The translations under genes and the position numbers were made by a program. Under the pieces are notes generated by a model that did no database searches, was not told the origin of the DNA, and worked only from the letters and a program-made list of their open reading frames with translations. 64,000 nt of DNA from Cruorifilaria tuberocauda (Eukaryota; Nematoda; Chromadorea; Rhabditida; Onchocercidae), in contig JABVXU010000236.1 of assembly GCA_013365365.1 (NCBI GenBank), positions 1 to 64,000 of the forward strand, given 5' to 3'. Shown piece after piece: positions 48,789 through 61,083 of this stretch (the stretch's first letter is position 1; each line of letters begins with the position of its first letter).

Positions 48789-51700
48789 ATGCTTGGTACG
48801 CCATCTTTAAATTCAACATCGGTACCCCGAGCACCAGGTAATTTATTATTCCATCTTTATCTTTCTCATTTCTTGATATTTTAGGGCGGAAAAAGTGCTA
48901 TAAGCCTCATCAAAACGAGCAAAAGTTTAAATTGAAATAGTGGGTCACTGGATTTTTCGAGAATATTTTTTCCTTATTTTTTTTACACCATTGTTTTAGA
49001 AGACGAAGATTCTCGAAATGTAATTGATCGTTTGGCAGAATTTGTGGCAAAAAATGGAATGGAATTTGAGGAGCGCACGAGAGCTAAGCAGTATGGTGAT
49101 CCGCGTTTTGCATTTTTATACGGTGGAGAGTTTGCAGATTACTATCGTTTCCGGGTTATGCAAGAAATCCAGAAACGTAAGAAAATTTTCCAGTAATTTT
49201 GAATCTTTATATGAAATATTTTGGAAAACATGAGTGACTGTGTTTGGTATTTTCTATAATGATTTGTATTTCGACAGATAGTTTGCAAGTAGTATATTTG
49301 CAGCTTTATGATTTCTTCTATTAAATTATTTTGTTTCATGTTTCAGTAAATGATGGAAATCCACCTGCAGGTTTAGCTCCTCCCCCAGCTCAAGTACCGC
49401 AATTTGATGCAAATACAGCCTTAACTCAAATTGCAACTTTCAACCAGCAGATTGCTGATAGCGAAGCGAACTTAAGAGCCCAGTTTGAGTCTATCGAATT
49501 GCAAAAAGAGGTATTGCTTATTTCTAAGAATGCTTTGCTATCTGATTTGTTGCACTTATGAAATTTTGCGTATCATTTTATCGTTTGCTATAATACTTAA
49601 TATTGGGTTTCTTAATATTGGCGCAGTTTTCGTGTATAATTGCATTTTCTTTGAAATAAAGCTCGCTGTCTATCTTAAATAAAATCGTGATTCTCCCTTT
49701 TAATTTGTATTTGGTAATTTCTTTCAGAAATATTGTTTAAAATTATTCTGGTTATGTTTTTAGGCTCAGCTTGCCATAGCAATTGAAAAAGCTGAAGCAG
49801 ACAAAATTGCATCCATATGTGAGCAAGTTGCTCTGGATGTTGAACCCCTTTCGAAAATGCTTGATCAGCTTAGTGGTCACTGCAGCAAAGATGTTATTTC
49901 GGTGAGTTACAGTTTAGCTTACACTTTTTTCAAATCGCAATTATCATTTCTTGAATGAAAAACATTTTTGTGAATGAAAACTGGAGAAACTGATTGGTGT
50001 TTGTGAAGGCCACAAATATTTCGACGATGGTTGTTATAAAGCATGTTTTGTATATACTTTAAATCGAATTGCAATTATCATTTCTTTAAAATGGCTTTTC
50101 TTAAGATTCTCTAGAATTTATAATTATTTTATGCTATATCGTTTTGCCGGTTTTGTAGAACAGCAAGAAGTGGATATTCGAGAAATGCACAACTGATCGC
50201 TTGCGTGAGGCTATATTAATGTATCTATTATACCGGGTGAAGGAACCACGTGCTACTGAGCAATTCAAACTTCATATTTTATATTTAATAAATGATTGGG
50301 CTCACCATTGGTAAGAATTATTCATGTGTCGAACTTTTAAATTTTATTGAAAACTCGAGTATTTCAAAAAGTCCGAGATTTTCGTACTTTGCAAAATCAT
50401 GAAGAATATCCGCTCATTCAGTGTTACAAAACTTCTGGAGATTTATTAAAATCGTAAATAAGTTTTCTCTCGGAATTATTCCTAATCGTTTAAAATTGCT
50501 ATTTTGCGTAAAGGGCATGAAACCTGATCTAATTTGTTGAACTTTTATTGTTTTTAATTTCATTTGTTACTAAGAACTTGAATAATTTGCCTTGTTATTT
50601 TTAAACAAAAAAAAAGTTATTTTAATTTAGTCAACGTAAAAAATTGGATGCAATTCGGCAAATGCTTTCACGATATGTTCCTCAACTCTATGCTTTCACA
50701 GCTCAGGGTGTTAAAGAAGCTATTGTAAATGAAAAACTGGAGAAACTGATTGGTGTTTGGGAAGGCCACAAATATTTCGACGATGGTTGTTATAAAGTAT
50801 GTTTTGTATATACTTTAAAACATCGATATCACGGTTGTTTGAAATAGATTAGTAATGAATTAATATTGAATTTAGTACATTAGTAAAGCAATGAAATGAT
50901 ATTGAAATGGTCTTTCTGCATTATAATCGTACGCAACACAAATTATTTGCGTGCATTTGAAATACATTAAGATTGTAATTTTCAGCAATTACGAAACCCA
51001 CTGTTGTTATACCAGAATTGGAAAAATGCACAACAAGCAGAATACGCAAAGAAAGCAGCGGAAATTCATGGACAATTATTGGCAACTTATAAGGGTTATG
51101 AGCAGCAGCATCAAGAATTTGCACTGCATTGTAGGACGCAAATCGCTCTAATTCAGCAACAGATTGAAGCCGAAAGGATGAAACAAAGTAAAGCTTGAAC
51201 TATTAAATGTTAGTCGGGTACATAAATTAATCATCTATAGCTTACTTTATTCTAAAGATTCACTATTATAATAATTTATGTTGGATTGCAGGAACTTAAG
51301 TTATTGTGATGCAATATTTTGGCTAAACTTTACAGAAAGTGGTTGATGTAGGTATGCTCAGCAATCAGTCTTACAAAAAATTACCAGGCTTATTTCAGTT
51401 GGTAAAACAAATACTTTCAGATATGCCCTTACCTGCATCAGGACCTACAATGCTGCCACCACCGGCATCAACAACAGCTGAAGGACCAACACCATTAAAT
51501 CGTCGTGAACGTCGGTCTCGTTTTGATCAGAAAATTGCAGGACCACCAGCAGCACAAAACAATTTTGCCAATATACCTCCAGAAAATGATTATGGTCGTT
51601 TCTTCACTGCTCCTCCACCACATACCAATGTCCCATCACCAAAAGGTAAATTTGAAAATGATTAAAGATGCTTTTATCTAGCACGATTTAATTGTTATTG

Positions 51701-54376
51701 CCCTCATAAATTTCGCCCATCGAAAAACCATGCGCATAGTGAGCACTGAGTAATATTAAAATGTGTAAGGGTATAATTCTTTATATAAATATAACTTCAG
51801 CCAGTTCAGTGGAAGTTTAAGAACAATCTAAAAGTTAAATTGTATGTTGAACAAAATCATCATTTATTTTCTTATAAAGCGATTACGAAATTAAATAATC
51901 CTTGAGAAGTAGAACATATAGTTTGTGGAACAATACCTTATAGCAGACTTTGATACCAGCATTTTTGATGATTAAAACTTTAGACATATACCATGCTCGA
52001 CCTGACGAGGACGATCCATCTTATGTTATTTACGATGAAGACGAATTCGGTCTGCAAAATAAAAATCGCAAAAATGAGGGTGAAACTCAAGCAGCTCGTC
52101 CACCGTTTCGTGGCTCAGCGCAAACTCCCATTTTTGGGCCTCCACCGCAGACTGTAAATTTGGTTGATTTTATATATCAGTTTGCAACCGCATGTTTGCT
52201 ACCTTTCTATTATTTTTTAGATTCTTGTTCAGTTCAATATAAAGTATTGTGTTATTACTATTTTAAAATTTCTTTCTTTTTTATCGCTTCGTTGCGTTAT
52301 ATTGGTTTGTTGCAGATGTTTGATGACACCGCTTTAATCCCAAGTGTTCCCTATTACGAGTTGCCTGCGGGTATGATGATGCCATTGATTGAAATGGAAG
52401 ATGTACTGGTGACGTTTTCAGTTCCCGTCTTTATTACCGTTACCTTTACCGGACATTACCGAACTAGCCTAATTTAGATTCCTGATATCAAATAATTGCA
52501 TAACATAAAAAGTGGAAGAATAGAATAATTCAGCTGTATCCCGATGAAACTTTCTAAATGTTGTATTTTACCTTTCCTACCTAATTCACTTTTTTTCAGT
52601 ACAAACCTGTAGTAGTGTCAAAACTACGTCTTCCTCCCCCAATTCCACCAACTGAACGCTTATTGCGTGCTATGGATGCATTTTATGCTCCACAAACCTT
52701 GGAAAATCAAAGAGATACGTGAGTTTTATTGACATCTCTTTCATGAATTTTAATAAGTAAAACTTCCAGGAAAAAGAAATGCATTCTTATATTTCAACCA
52801 TTTGACACAGTGAGTGATATCCGAAAAGAAGATTGCAACCACTTTATATATTCTCATAAACAAAGCAATACTAGCTGATTTGTCTTATGTGGAAAGTGTT
52901 ACCGTTGCTTGCATTAACTATTTATAAGTTTGATTTGTTCAATTTTTTGGCTTCATTTAGGGATGGTTGGGAACGTCATGGTTTATTCGAATATTATGCA
53001 AAGAAGAATGAAATAAAAAAAAAAGTGGAGGAACAATTGAAAGCAGAAGGGAAAACATTAGAAGATGCAATTGAGAATGTTTATATCGAGGAAAATAATG
53101 AGGAAAAAGATGAAAAACGAAATTATAGACGTTCTTCGTCAAGGTTGTGATTGTTACTTCATTTTTGCTTTTCAAAATTTTATTATAAACTGCGCATATA
53201 ACTAGAGTGCTTCTCAAAAAAAAAAATGTAAAAATTAAATTTGCATCACATATTATATCAATGCGTATTTTTATATCGAGGCCTATTTTCATTGCCATAT
53301 GTGTAAATAATGTTTGATTTTACAATAAATAAGAATTTGTTTAAAAGTCAAGATTCTCTTTTTCTTATAAATCAATAAATGAGTGATGGAAGGGGAACTG
53401 AAATAATCTTTTTATTATTTAAGAGTGTATCTTTTTTCGTTTTCACTTCTGCCTCTCTTTTGATTCTTTCTGTTTCAGTGTTACATTTGAAGGAATGTTT
53501 TAGGAGCCATCATCGATCGAGTTCATCTGATTCATCATCCAGTCGGTCGAGCTCTTATTCAAGTGACAGATCAAGAAGACGATCGAAAAGTAGCCATTCA
53601 AGATCAAGCGGAAGTCTTAGCTCTCGATCTAGATCTCGATCCTTATCACGTTCGGATTCAAGGTAATTGTGACAACTGTTGCTTTTTATTGGCATTCGTT
53701 TTTTTTTTAATTTCTAATTGACGCGCGTGATCCAGGCATCGTCGTAGCAGATCTCGATCAAATTCATCTAGGAGGCGGAAGCGTTCTGAATCACGAAGTG
53801 CTTCTCCTGATACACGACCGTCATTTGGAAATTCGAAACAAATCGGTAGTCGAAGTCCTACTCCGAAATTGTAAGAGTTTCAGTCTGCATATTGTATCAA
53901 AATATCAAAATGTTCATGGCTTACTGAGCAGCTTGCTCGCTTATTACGTTTATTTTCACGAGCATGAATTATCCTGGTCTTTCTAATTTGTTTTTCATGC
54001 TTAATTATTATGAGCTATAATTATTTACGGTTTAATCGCAGTAATGTTCCAGCATTCCACCATCTGGACCTCCACCACGATTAAGTTCTGCGAACAAAGG
54101 TGCGCAACTATTAGCGAAAATGGGTTGGCAAGGTGGCGGCTTAGGTGCCGATAGGCAGGTAACCGAATTTTGAAAACCTCATTGTTTCATTTATACATAT
54201 TATTTTATCTATGTTAAAAAACCTATATTCAGGGCATTGAGGAACCAATACCAGGTGGTGAAATTCGAGATGTTATGGACCAGTTTCGTGGTGTTGGTTC
54301 AAAACCAGATATGTACGAAGAATATCGGAAGCAAATGAGTGGATATCACAAAAATAGAAATAAGCGTTTTGATTAG
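48789..54376 (+). CDS. CHERP orthologue (SURP, CID, RS and G-patch protein)
   Basis: Nuclear U2 snRNP-associated splicing factor CHERP/SCAF6. Sixteen exons: 48789-48837, 49000-49176, 49347-49510, 49764-49901, 50159-50310, 50631-50796, 50986-51187, 51340-51645, 51984-52153, 52316-52402, 52600-52718, 52961-53143, 53504-53662, 53736-53870, 54053-54158, 54233-54376; 818 residues. Order: SURP domain about 17-75 (NVIDRLAEFVAKNG, FLYGGEF); Gln/Ala-rich helical segment about 100-160; CID about 165-285 (HILYLINDWAHHC, KYFDDGCYK); low-complexity Pro-rich middle; the diagnostic CHERP block (LIPSVPYYELPAGMM, then LRLPPPIPPTERLL, then GWERHGLFEYY) about 517-590; RS region about 632-720; G-patch about 744-795 (LLAKMGWQGGGLG). 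All phases agree, but exon 8 uses the second AG of an ACAGAAAG acceptor; the first would shift the frame. Intron 4 contains a partial copy of exon 6. Confidence 0.95.
49971..50063 (+). pseudogene. intronic partial copy of CHERP exon 6 and its donor
   Basis: About 93 nt in intron 4 nearly identical to 50726-50818, the last 71 nt of exon 6 plus about 22 nt of intron 6. Differences seen by eye: one substitution near the start, one deleted A in an A run (frameshift), TGG to TGT, and donor GTATGT to GCATGT. No acceptor precedes the copy, so it cannot act as an exon. It is flanked by a near-repeat AAATCG..GCAATTATCATTTC at 49932-49952 and 50061-50087. Confidence 0.9.
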
Positions 54377-55518
54377 ATTATGAAGTGATTCGTACCAATT
54401 AAATATAATTATTTTGCATTCATGAATAATATTTCGGGTGTCATATTTTCAGCCAGGAATTGAAAATTAGTCAAATAAAATGTCAAAATGAAAGCAAAAA
54501 AGAGGAAAAGCGCAATCAAAATGAAAGTAAAAAAGAGGAAAGTTAAATAATAGATAGCTTAAAATTAAAAACTTTTTTCACCTTTTAATTATAAAAATGT
54601 TATGGCTGATTTAATTCCATAAGTAATTATCACTTACCAATCAAAAATCCGTTTATTCATTTATCATACTAAACAACTCATTTCTTAGTTTTTTCTCCTA
54701 TTCAATTTACTTTTTGATTTTTCAACTTGTTCAATTTTTGTTAACATTAAATCAATATCAAAAAACCTTTACTTCATTTAATATTTATTGCACTGGAATC
54801 GAACAAGAAATTGTTGACCCATATACATTTTCATTTCGTTATTTCATTTCCAATAATTAACAGCAGTGCCCAAAAAAATTGCTTTTAACAAAGAAGAGGT
54901 TTGGTTTCAAGCGAATCCAAAAAAGATTTCAATAAATAAAATGTATCATAAGAGAATGAACAAATAAAATTCTCATAGGAATAATCCTTTGTTATGGTCA
55001 CAGTTTTGTATAGTCATAAAAATCATTATTTTTACATTTTAAGAATACTGTAAGAGGTACATCTAGATATATTTCAAAATTGATTAAATGTTCTTAGGAA
55101 ATATAATTTAGAGCATCATTTCTGTCAAATAGAATTTTTCTTAGTAATAAAAATAGCTAAATGTTAAAATTAAATAAAATTAAGGGTCGAATATTCATTT
55201 AATGCCAGGTGTGGAAACAATTTTTGAAATTCTTATGATGAAATATCAGAGATATGACCTCTTAAAATATTCCACGTTGATATCTAATGAACACAAATTA
55301 CTTATATATAGATTAAGAATGAAAGATCCGATTCAGTTGAACCTTAGTATTAATATATGAGAGAATATATAACACTTATTCTTAATTTTTCACGCATTCA
55401 ATCATTTTTGTTGCAACGAAGATGTCACGTATCACTTTCCTCATTATTATTTTTGTATTACGATAGTTTCTTTGTAATGAGAAATTTTGAATTGGATAAT
55501 TTTAAATAATAATCATTA
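54377..55518. other. convergent intergenic region
   Basis: 3' flanks of CHERP (+) and the C-type lectin gene (-). A short A-rich direct repeat (AATGAAAGYAAAAAAGAGGA) recurs at about 54488 and 54520. A 33-codon open stretch at about 54868-54967 after an acceptor-like AACAGCAG has no ATG near its start and no partner exon. Otherwise plain AT-rich. Confidence 0.5.
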
Positions 55519-58500
55519 TCATTTCTTGATATTATTTGTTTTATCAGTGACTGTCATCCAGTATGGCTTTTTATTTTTTCTTACTAATTTCTTACAAATA
55601 TACGGTACCGATCGATAGTAGCAGCAATCATTAAACCATTTCAAATCCTTTGAACTAATTTTAACACATTTTCGACTTTTATTGTAAACAGGTTCAGTTC
55701 CTGAAAATGAAAAAAAGAAAAAATTAAAACCTATAATATACGCATTAATTAACTAATTACTTTTATTATTACGTTGATCAAACATGCAGACATACCCATA
55801 TTATGCTATCATCACATAACTCAACGTCATACCGTGATAGTCAAATGGTTAAATTATGAAGTGAATATAGCAGTGAAAAGGAAATGAATTTGAGAAATTG
55901 AAAGAAATGAATTTAGGAAATTTTATGGTGTGAATTTGTTTGACATTTTAAAAAATATATTAAATATTACTATTCAAAAAATTTCAACGAAACGAATTTT
56001 AGCAAGCTAATCAATCATTGTTTTATATCAGTAAAGTAATTAAATTAGTAAATATATATTTGTGAATTAAAAAAAATCAGTTGACTGCAAAATTCTAATT
56101 CATACACTTACGTGTAAAATCCATTAATTAAATATATGCTTCCGTCTACGTTCCGTGTACAAACGTGTACAAGCGTACACATAATAACCAACTTTCTACT
56201 ACTTTAAAATTTTAGCATTTTAATGATTTGCTTTATTTCCTTTCATAAAATTAATTTTTGCTTTTTTCTTTCTAAAAAATCCCTCGAATATTTAGAAATG
56301 AGTTTGTTTTAATTTTGAGCAAATTAAATTTCTTCGGTTATCTACACAAATGAATGATTACGTGCGAAAACGATTAGAATTTGATTTTAATTCGTTCTGT
56401 GACAATGACAACTGTAAAGAGAACTGAAGCGACGGAAACGGAAACGGAAACGGAAGCAGAAATTTGCAGTAACAAAGATGAAAGTAAAAATTAATTCTCT
56501 GATAGAATTTCATTTAATTTAATTATTTTCCTTTAATTAAAATAAAGCAGAGTGTTAATGTTATAAAGATTTTAGTAATATATTAATGAGTAAAAAAAGA
56601 ATTAAAAATATAAATTGAACCGTTTTGCCAATTGGTATAATCGAATGGTGAAAAGTCGACATTTTCATACTTTTTTGAATTACCAAAAATTGCGGTACCA
56701 AGCCATATTGGTTTACCAGTTTTTATCACCATTTCTGAAGTTTAAGTAAAATATTGTAACAAATTGTGAAATTTCGAGAGAGACTTTTTTTTCAATTATA
56801 ATTTATCGAATTGAATGTTAATTTTATTTCTGAAATATCTAAACTTTTCTAATTAAAATCTTAAATTTATTTCAATTAACTTTAACTTAATCATCCAAAC
56901 AATTAGAATTACAAAAAAAAGTGTTAAATAATTACAGTGATGATATTTCCCTTTTTCTGCTAATAGCAATCTACATTTAAATGGTTTCAACTGATTTTAT
57001 CGACTGTCAGACACAAAATTATTCGATTATTATAAATAGTCGATTAGAATACTGTTTGATTACTGTATGATAATCAAGTATAATGATATGCGGTAGTTAT
57101 TATTTATATAATATCAGTGTTCTTTTCAAATTAATAATCATTTAATCATTTTCATGAAATGCTCTTTCGTCTATCAGAATATCACAATATGCTTTGAAAT
57201 TTTTTCAATTTTTTCAAAATTCGATAATTGCTTGAAGGCTAACAACAGTCGCGGCAATCTTTTAGTAATAACACAACTAATAATAATACATGATATCAGT
57301 CCATTGATCATATTAATTTTTCATGAAATTATTATTTCTGTTTCCCACTCAAATTTCATCCATTTCTATTTGACGTTACTTAATTCCGTATTTGCTCGAA
57401 GATTTGATGAAGTCAAAGTTCAAGTTTCATCCTACTTCTATTAATTCATTTCCATCATCTTTATCATAAACAACTTGATGATGATCGAGTGAAGTGAGTT
57501 ATTTCATTTTCTGCTTTTTCAGTCAAAGCAAACATCAAAATGAATAAGCTAAGTGAAATGAAAAATTATTTAAAGGAAATGAAATGTTAGCGTGAATCAC
57601 TTATTTATAATTTCAATTGCTTAAATTTGATTCGATGCTTGTTTATTTCATTTCTACGCCTATAATTTTAAAGATTTTAAATTTTAAATTTTAGTTTTTC
57701 ATTTACTTTTTAATTTCAAGTTGGTTGCAATTCCATTTTTCAAGTTTTTATAATGATATCAAATGAAAATTTTCAATTCATTGACTTTCTGCATTATTTT
57801 TCCCACCCTTTTTCTTTCTCTTCTTTTTTCTATATGAAAATAAAATTTTGAAATTTCAAATGAAATTTACCAGTGATAAATCGATTTTCCATTTCATTAT
57901 GGATGCTTACAAGGTTTGCCTCATTTAAAAGGCATGAAAATTGAGCATTGTTAAAAGTTGTCGGCTTTGCTACTATGTGATAGCAGTATTTTGCATAATA
58001 TATCCATCCATCTTCACATAATCTTCCTGTTATGCCTTAAAAATTTATATATTTATTGAAAAGATAACAAATTTTTTGTCAATTTCTTATCATCCTTTAT
58101 CATCGTGCTATCAGATACTTTTTTCTTTATTAAATTACTATGACAAAAATGAATTATTACTTAGACATATGACAGATGATAAGAATTAAATTAAACTGTA
58201 CAATAAAATGCAAACTAATGATTCTTATTTACCCGTTAGTTGCAACACAAATAAGAATTACATTGCAAATTATTCAGTGCATACCTTTACCTTTACTGCA
58301 TACAGGTAAGATCGTGCTCTATGGTTTTATCAAAAAAAAAAGATTTTCCAGTGTTTCTGTATCTCATTATCAGTGCTTTCTTAAATATTAAAAATCAGAG
58401 CTAATTATATTTAATTTCATCTAAACTAAAATAAGATTAAATATATTAAATGGAACATTGACTAACTGAATAACTGCTAAATTACAGAAATGCAAATAAC

Positions 58501-58546
58501 CTTTAAAAAGTAGAATAATGATGATTGAGTTTATTACGCTTATCAT
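55519..58546 (-). CDS. secreted single-domain C-type lectin-like protein
   Basis: Predicted extracellular carbohydrate- or protein-binding effector. Exons 58546-58501, 58035-57871, 56734-56621 and 55700-55519 join in exact phase (1-1-1) to 168 residues. Signal peptide 1-16; then one C-type lectin domain: CEDGWIYY (Cys22), Cys33, NAQFSC (Cys50), LVSIHNEMENRF helix, IWLGTAIFG core (80-88), DFSPFDYTNW (97-106), Cys120, WFNDCC (Cys134, 135) and YICKK (Cys144), followed by a 24-residue basic tail. The Cys pattern is the long-form domain plus one extra Cys. The long loop after NW lacks the EPN/QPD calcium-sugar motif, and WND is replaced by WFND, so calcium-dependent sugar binding is doubtful. Two Asn-glycosylation sequons (NGT 108, NKS 115). 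A pyrimidine-rich CAG acceptor 11 nt before the ATG suggests trans-splicing. No exon is long enough to stand out as an ORF. Confidence 0.88.
56425..56456. repeat. GGAAAC hexamer repeat
   Basis: Three to four tandem GGAAAC units inside the last intron of the lectin gene. No coding role seen. Confidence 0.8.
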
Positions 58547-59318
58547 AATTGATAATTACTGATTAGACAAGATGAAATAAAATGATAGCAACTGCTTGTT
58601 CACTGCAAAATTTCAACTGATCTATTAACTTTCTTTTCATTTTTATTAAACTTGTTTTCGAGGAAAAAAGAGAAAGACATTGTGCATTTGAAAAAGAGAC
58701 GATATTGTGCAGTTATCATTCATTCTTCACTAGTCATCTTATCAAGGACAAAGTAATTTTTATCATTTTTAAATCAACTTCATCGTATTCTTTCTATTTC
58801 AGTTACAAATGAATACTTGAGGAAGTGCAAAAAGATAGTGATTGAGATTGAAATTATCCAAAATGTAATTTAAAAAGAGAAGATTGAACATTAAATTTTC
58901 TTTGGTTATCTTTTTTTAAAGAAATTACAATTAACGAATTCTTTTTCTTTTCATTAATTTAATAATATCCACCCATTTATTGATTATCATTGTGTCGGAT
59001 TTTCTCTTTACTTCTTTTTTTTCTTCGTTTCAATGAGAAAAAGAAAAAAATTACTTCCGCTCATTTTTCGTTCTTCTTTTCCGATATTAATCAAGTATTT
59101 TACTTTCTGGGAAAGTTATATTAATTTGCAATCAAAATTTAGCAACAACTAAAAGTACAAAATTTTCATTTTAAAGAAGAATGAAAGGGAAAAAGAAATA
59201 GCTTATCATAAATGATAAAATGATTCAAAGTGCTAATAGCATACCTGACTTAAAAAATCGGAAGTTTTTTTTAAATTAATATTCTATGTAATTTGAACTA
59301 ATATCTGTTAATCCGGAA

Positions 59319-59501
59319 ATGATAGACGTTATAGCACAAAAAGTAATGGAAATGTACTTGATGGCGAAAAAGAGAAATGAACCAAGAAGAAATGTAAGTT
59401 CACGACAGGAAGTGAATTTAAGTAAACGAAGAGTATATGGAGGAGGATTAATGATAAAAGGTTATCATAAATTAAAATTGTGTCCGTACTTTCGATCGTA
59501 A
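59319..59501 (+). other. possible 60-codon small gene or exon
   Basis: ATG-initiated ORF of 60 codons in a block clearly less AT-rich than its flanks. Polar and basic: MIDVIAQKVMEM start, an RRN-containing middle, KRRVYGGG then KLKLCPYFRS end. No signal peptide and no family recognised. A consensus donor (GTAAGTTC at 59394) lies in the ORF. All three frames stay partly open to about 59580, so the true structure may be spliced or decayed. Confidence 0.25.
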
Positions 59502-60484
59502 CTTCCGTGAGAAAGAACAGAAGTTACCGTTGGAAAGTAACGATATGATAACATATGTGATAGAATGATAGGAAAATATCAGAACTGTACGACAATAGAA
59601 CTTACTAGCATTTATTTTCAAAATTAATTTATATATATTCATTGTTTATTGGTAATTTTATCAGATATCAAAGTAAGTTATTGTTCAAATATAAAATAGG
59701 TTATTGTTATACCAGATGTGACTAAGATGATTGTTTAATTTTTCAAATCTAAAACTACCAAAATTGAAATTTGTAAATCGAATCATTGCATTTCTCTTCG
59801 CGAGCTATAAAGATAAAAGATTGATAAGAATGCTTCTTTGCCAATCATTTAAGATTGAAAAATATGCAATTAAGCTAGAAATTTATTGTGAGGTAAGTAA
59901 ATCGAGATAATCTGGAAAGCTATTAGTTGAAAGAATATAGATTATAAAATTTTTCATTTTAAATTTCACTTTTAAATTTGGTAGACAATCTTGGAAACGG
60001 ATTTTATTTGATTTAATTAAAATTTATATTCGGAATTTACAAATTTCTTCAATTTATAAAAGCTTCAAAAGTACAATTTCACAGAATCAGTAAATTGACT
60101 GATATTATTTCGATTGATTGATTAATTGATTGGTTGAATCATTTCAACTCTTTTTCACATTACGTTAGCTAAGGAAAAATACCTACTTGTTGTATTTTGT
60201 CAAAAATTAATTTCGTGGAAAAAAAAATTTTGGAATGCTTTAAAATAACTTGATTATTTAGTTTTTTGATATGTCATTTATTTCGATAGTAATTTTTTTT
60301 GATAATTACCAACTCATTATTGGAATCAATTTTTTGAGAATTATGCTTTATCAAAATATTAAATATTATCAATCCGAAAACCTTTAAATAAAATGCATCA
60401 TAACGATTCAATGATAAGCTGATAATTTTCAATTTTAGAAGCATTTAATGACTCAATACTAAGCATATATTTCATTTACTATTA

Positions 60485-60727
60485 ATAAGTTATCAGTTTG
60501 CAATTGACGTATTATTATCTAATGGTATAGTTACAAATGAATAATAATGTCTAATTGATGTAATAAACAATATTTTCGACATTATATTTGACTGTAAAAG
60601 TAATGTAATAATGTATTTCACTATCACTGATAAGTTACCAGTTTGCAATTGAATACATTCTTTAGTGTAGTTACAAATTAATGATAATGTCTAGTTGATA
60701 TGATAAAACAACATTTTCGACAACTTA
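60485..60727. repeat. diverged tandem duplication of about 100 bp units
   Basis: Two direct copies, about 60485-60583 and 60628-60727. Each carries TAAGTTAYCAGTTTGCAATT near its start, GTTACAAATKAATRATAATG in the middle and CATTTTCGACA-type sequence near its end, with point differences and small indels. Confidence 0.85.
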
Positions 60728-60966
60728 ATATCATTGAAAATTAAGATTAATTCTATCAATATATTGAATAAAAAAGTATAATTATTAAATGATTATCTCT
60801 TCCTTACTTTCATTTAATTTTAACTTTAACAGTGGAAAGAAAAAATAAAACTGATTGAGGAATTCATTAAGAATTTTTTTCCAAACTTCATTCCTCTTCT
60901 CTTTTTTCTCTGAAATTTAAACATTTTGCCATAATTCTTCTTTCATCTTAATTTAAAGCTATTTAG

Positions 60967-61083
60967 TTATTTATCTAAGCAGCTAAATCGTTTTCCACTT
61001 ATCTCATACTTTCTTATTTTTGATTCTTCATCGTCTTTGTTTCGTCGAATATTTGTATTTTTTTCTCTTTTCTCATTCCATGT
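60967..61083 (-). other. candidate terminal exon, charged peptide
   Basis: Minus strand: a very good acceptor (TTTTTTATTGTTTCAG ending at 61084) leads into 38 open codons in phase 0, ending in TAA. The peptide starts TWNEKREK, is strongly charged, and ends with GKRFSCLDK. The plus strand here is pyrimidine-rich, which favours such K/E/R frames by chance. A possible in-phase first exon lies in the hydrophobic start of the minus ORF near 61936 (donor GTACTT), but the link is speculative. Confidence 0.22.

Noticed and set aside
52957..53298. 113-codon antisense ORF in CHERP
   Set aside because: Shadow of the Lys/Glu-rich exon at 52961-53143.
57154..57444. 96-codon plus ORF
   Set aside because: Lies in an intron of the lectin gene on the opposite strand; Ile/Phe-rich composition of translated AT-rich DNA.
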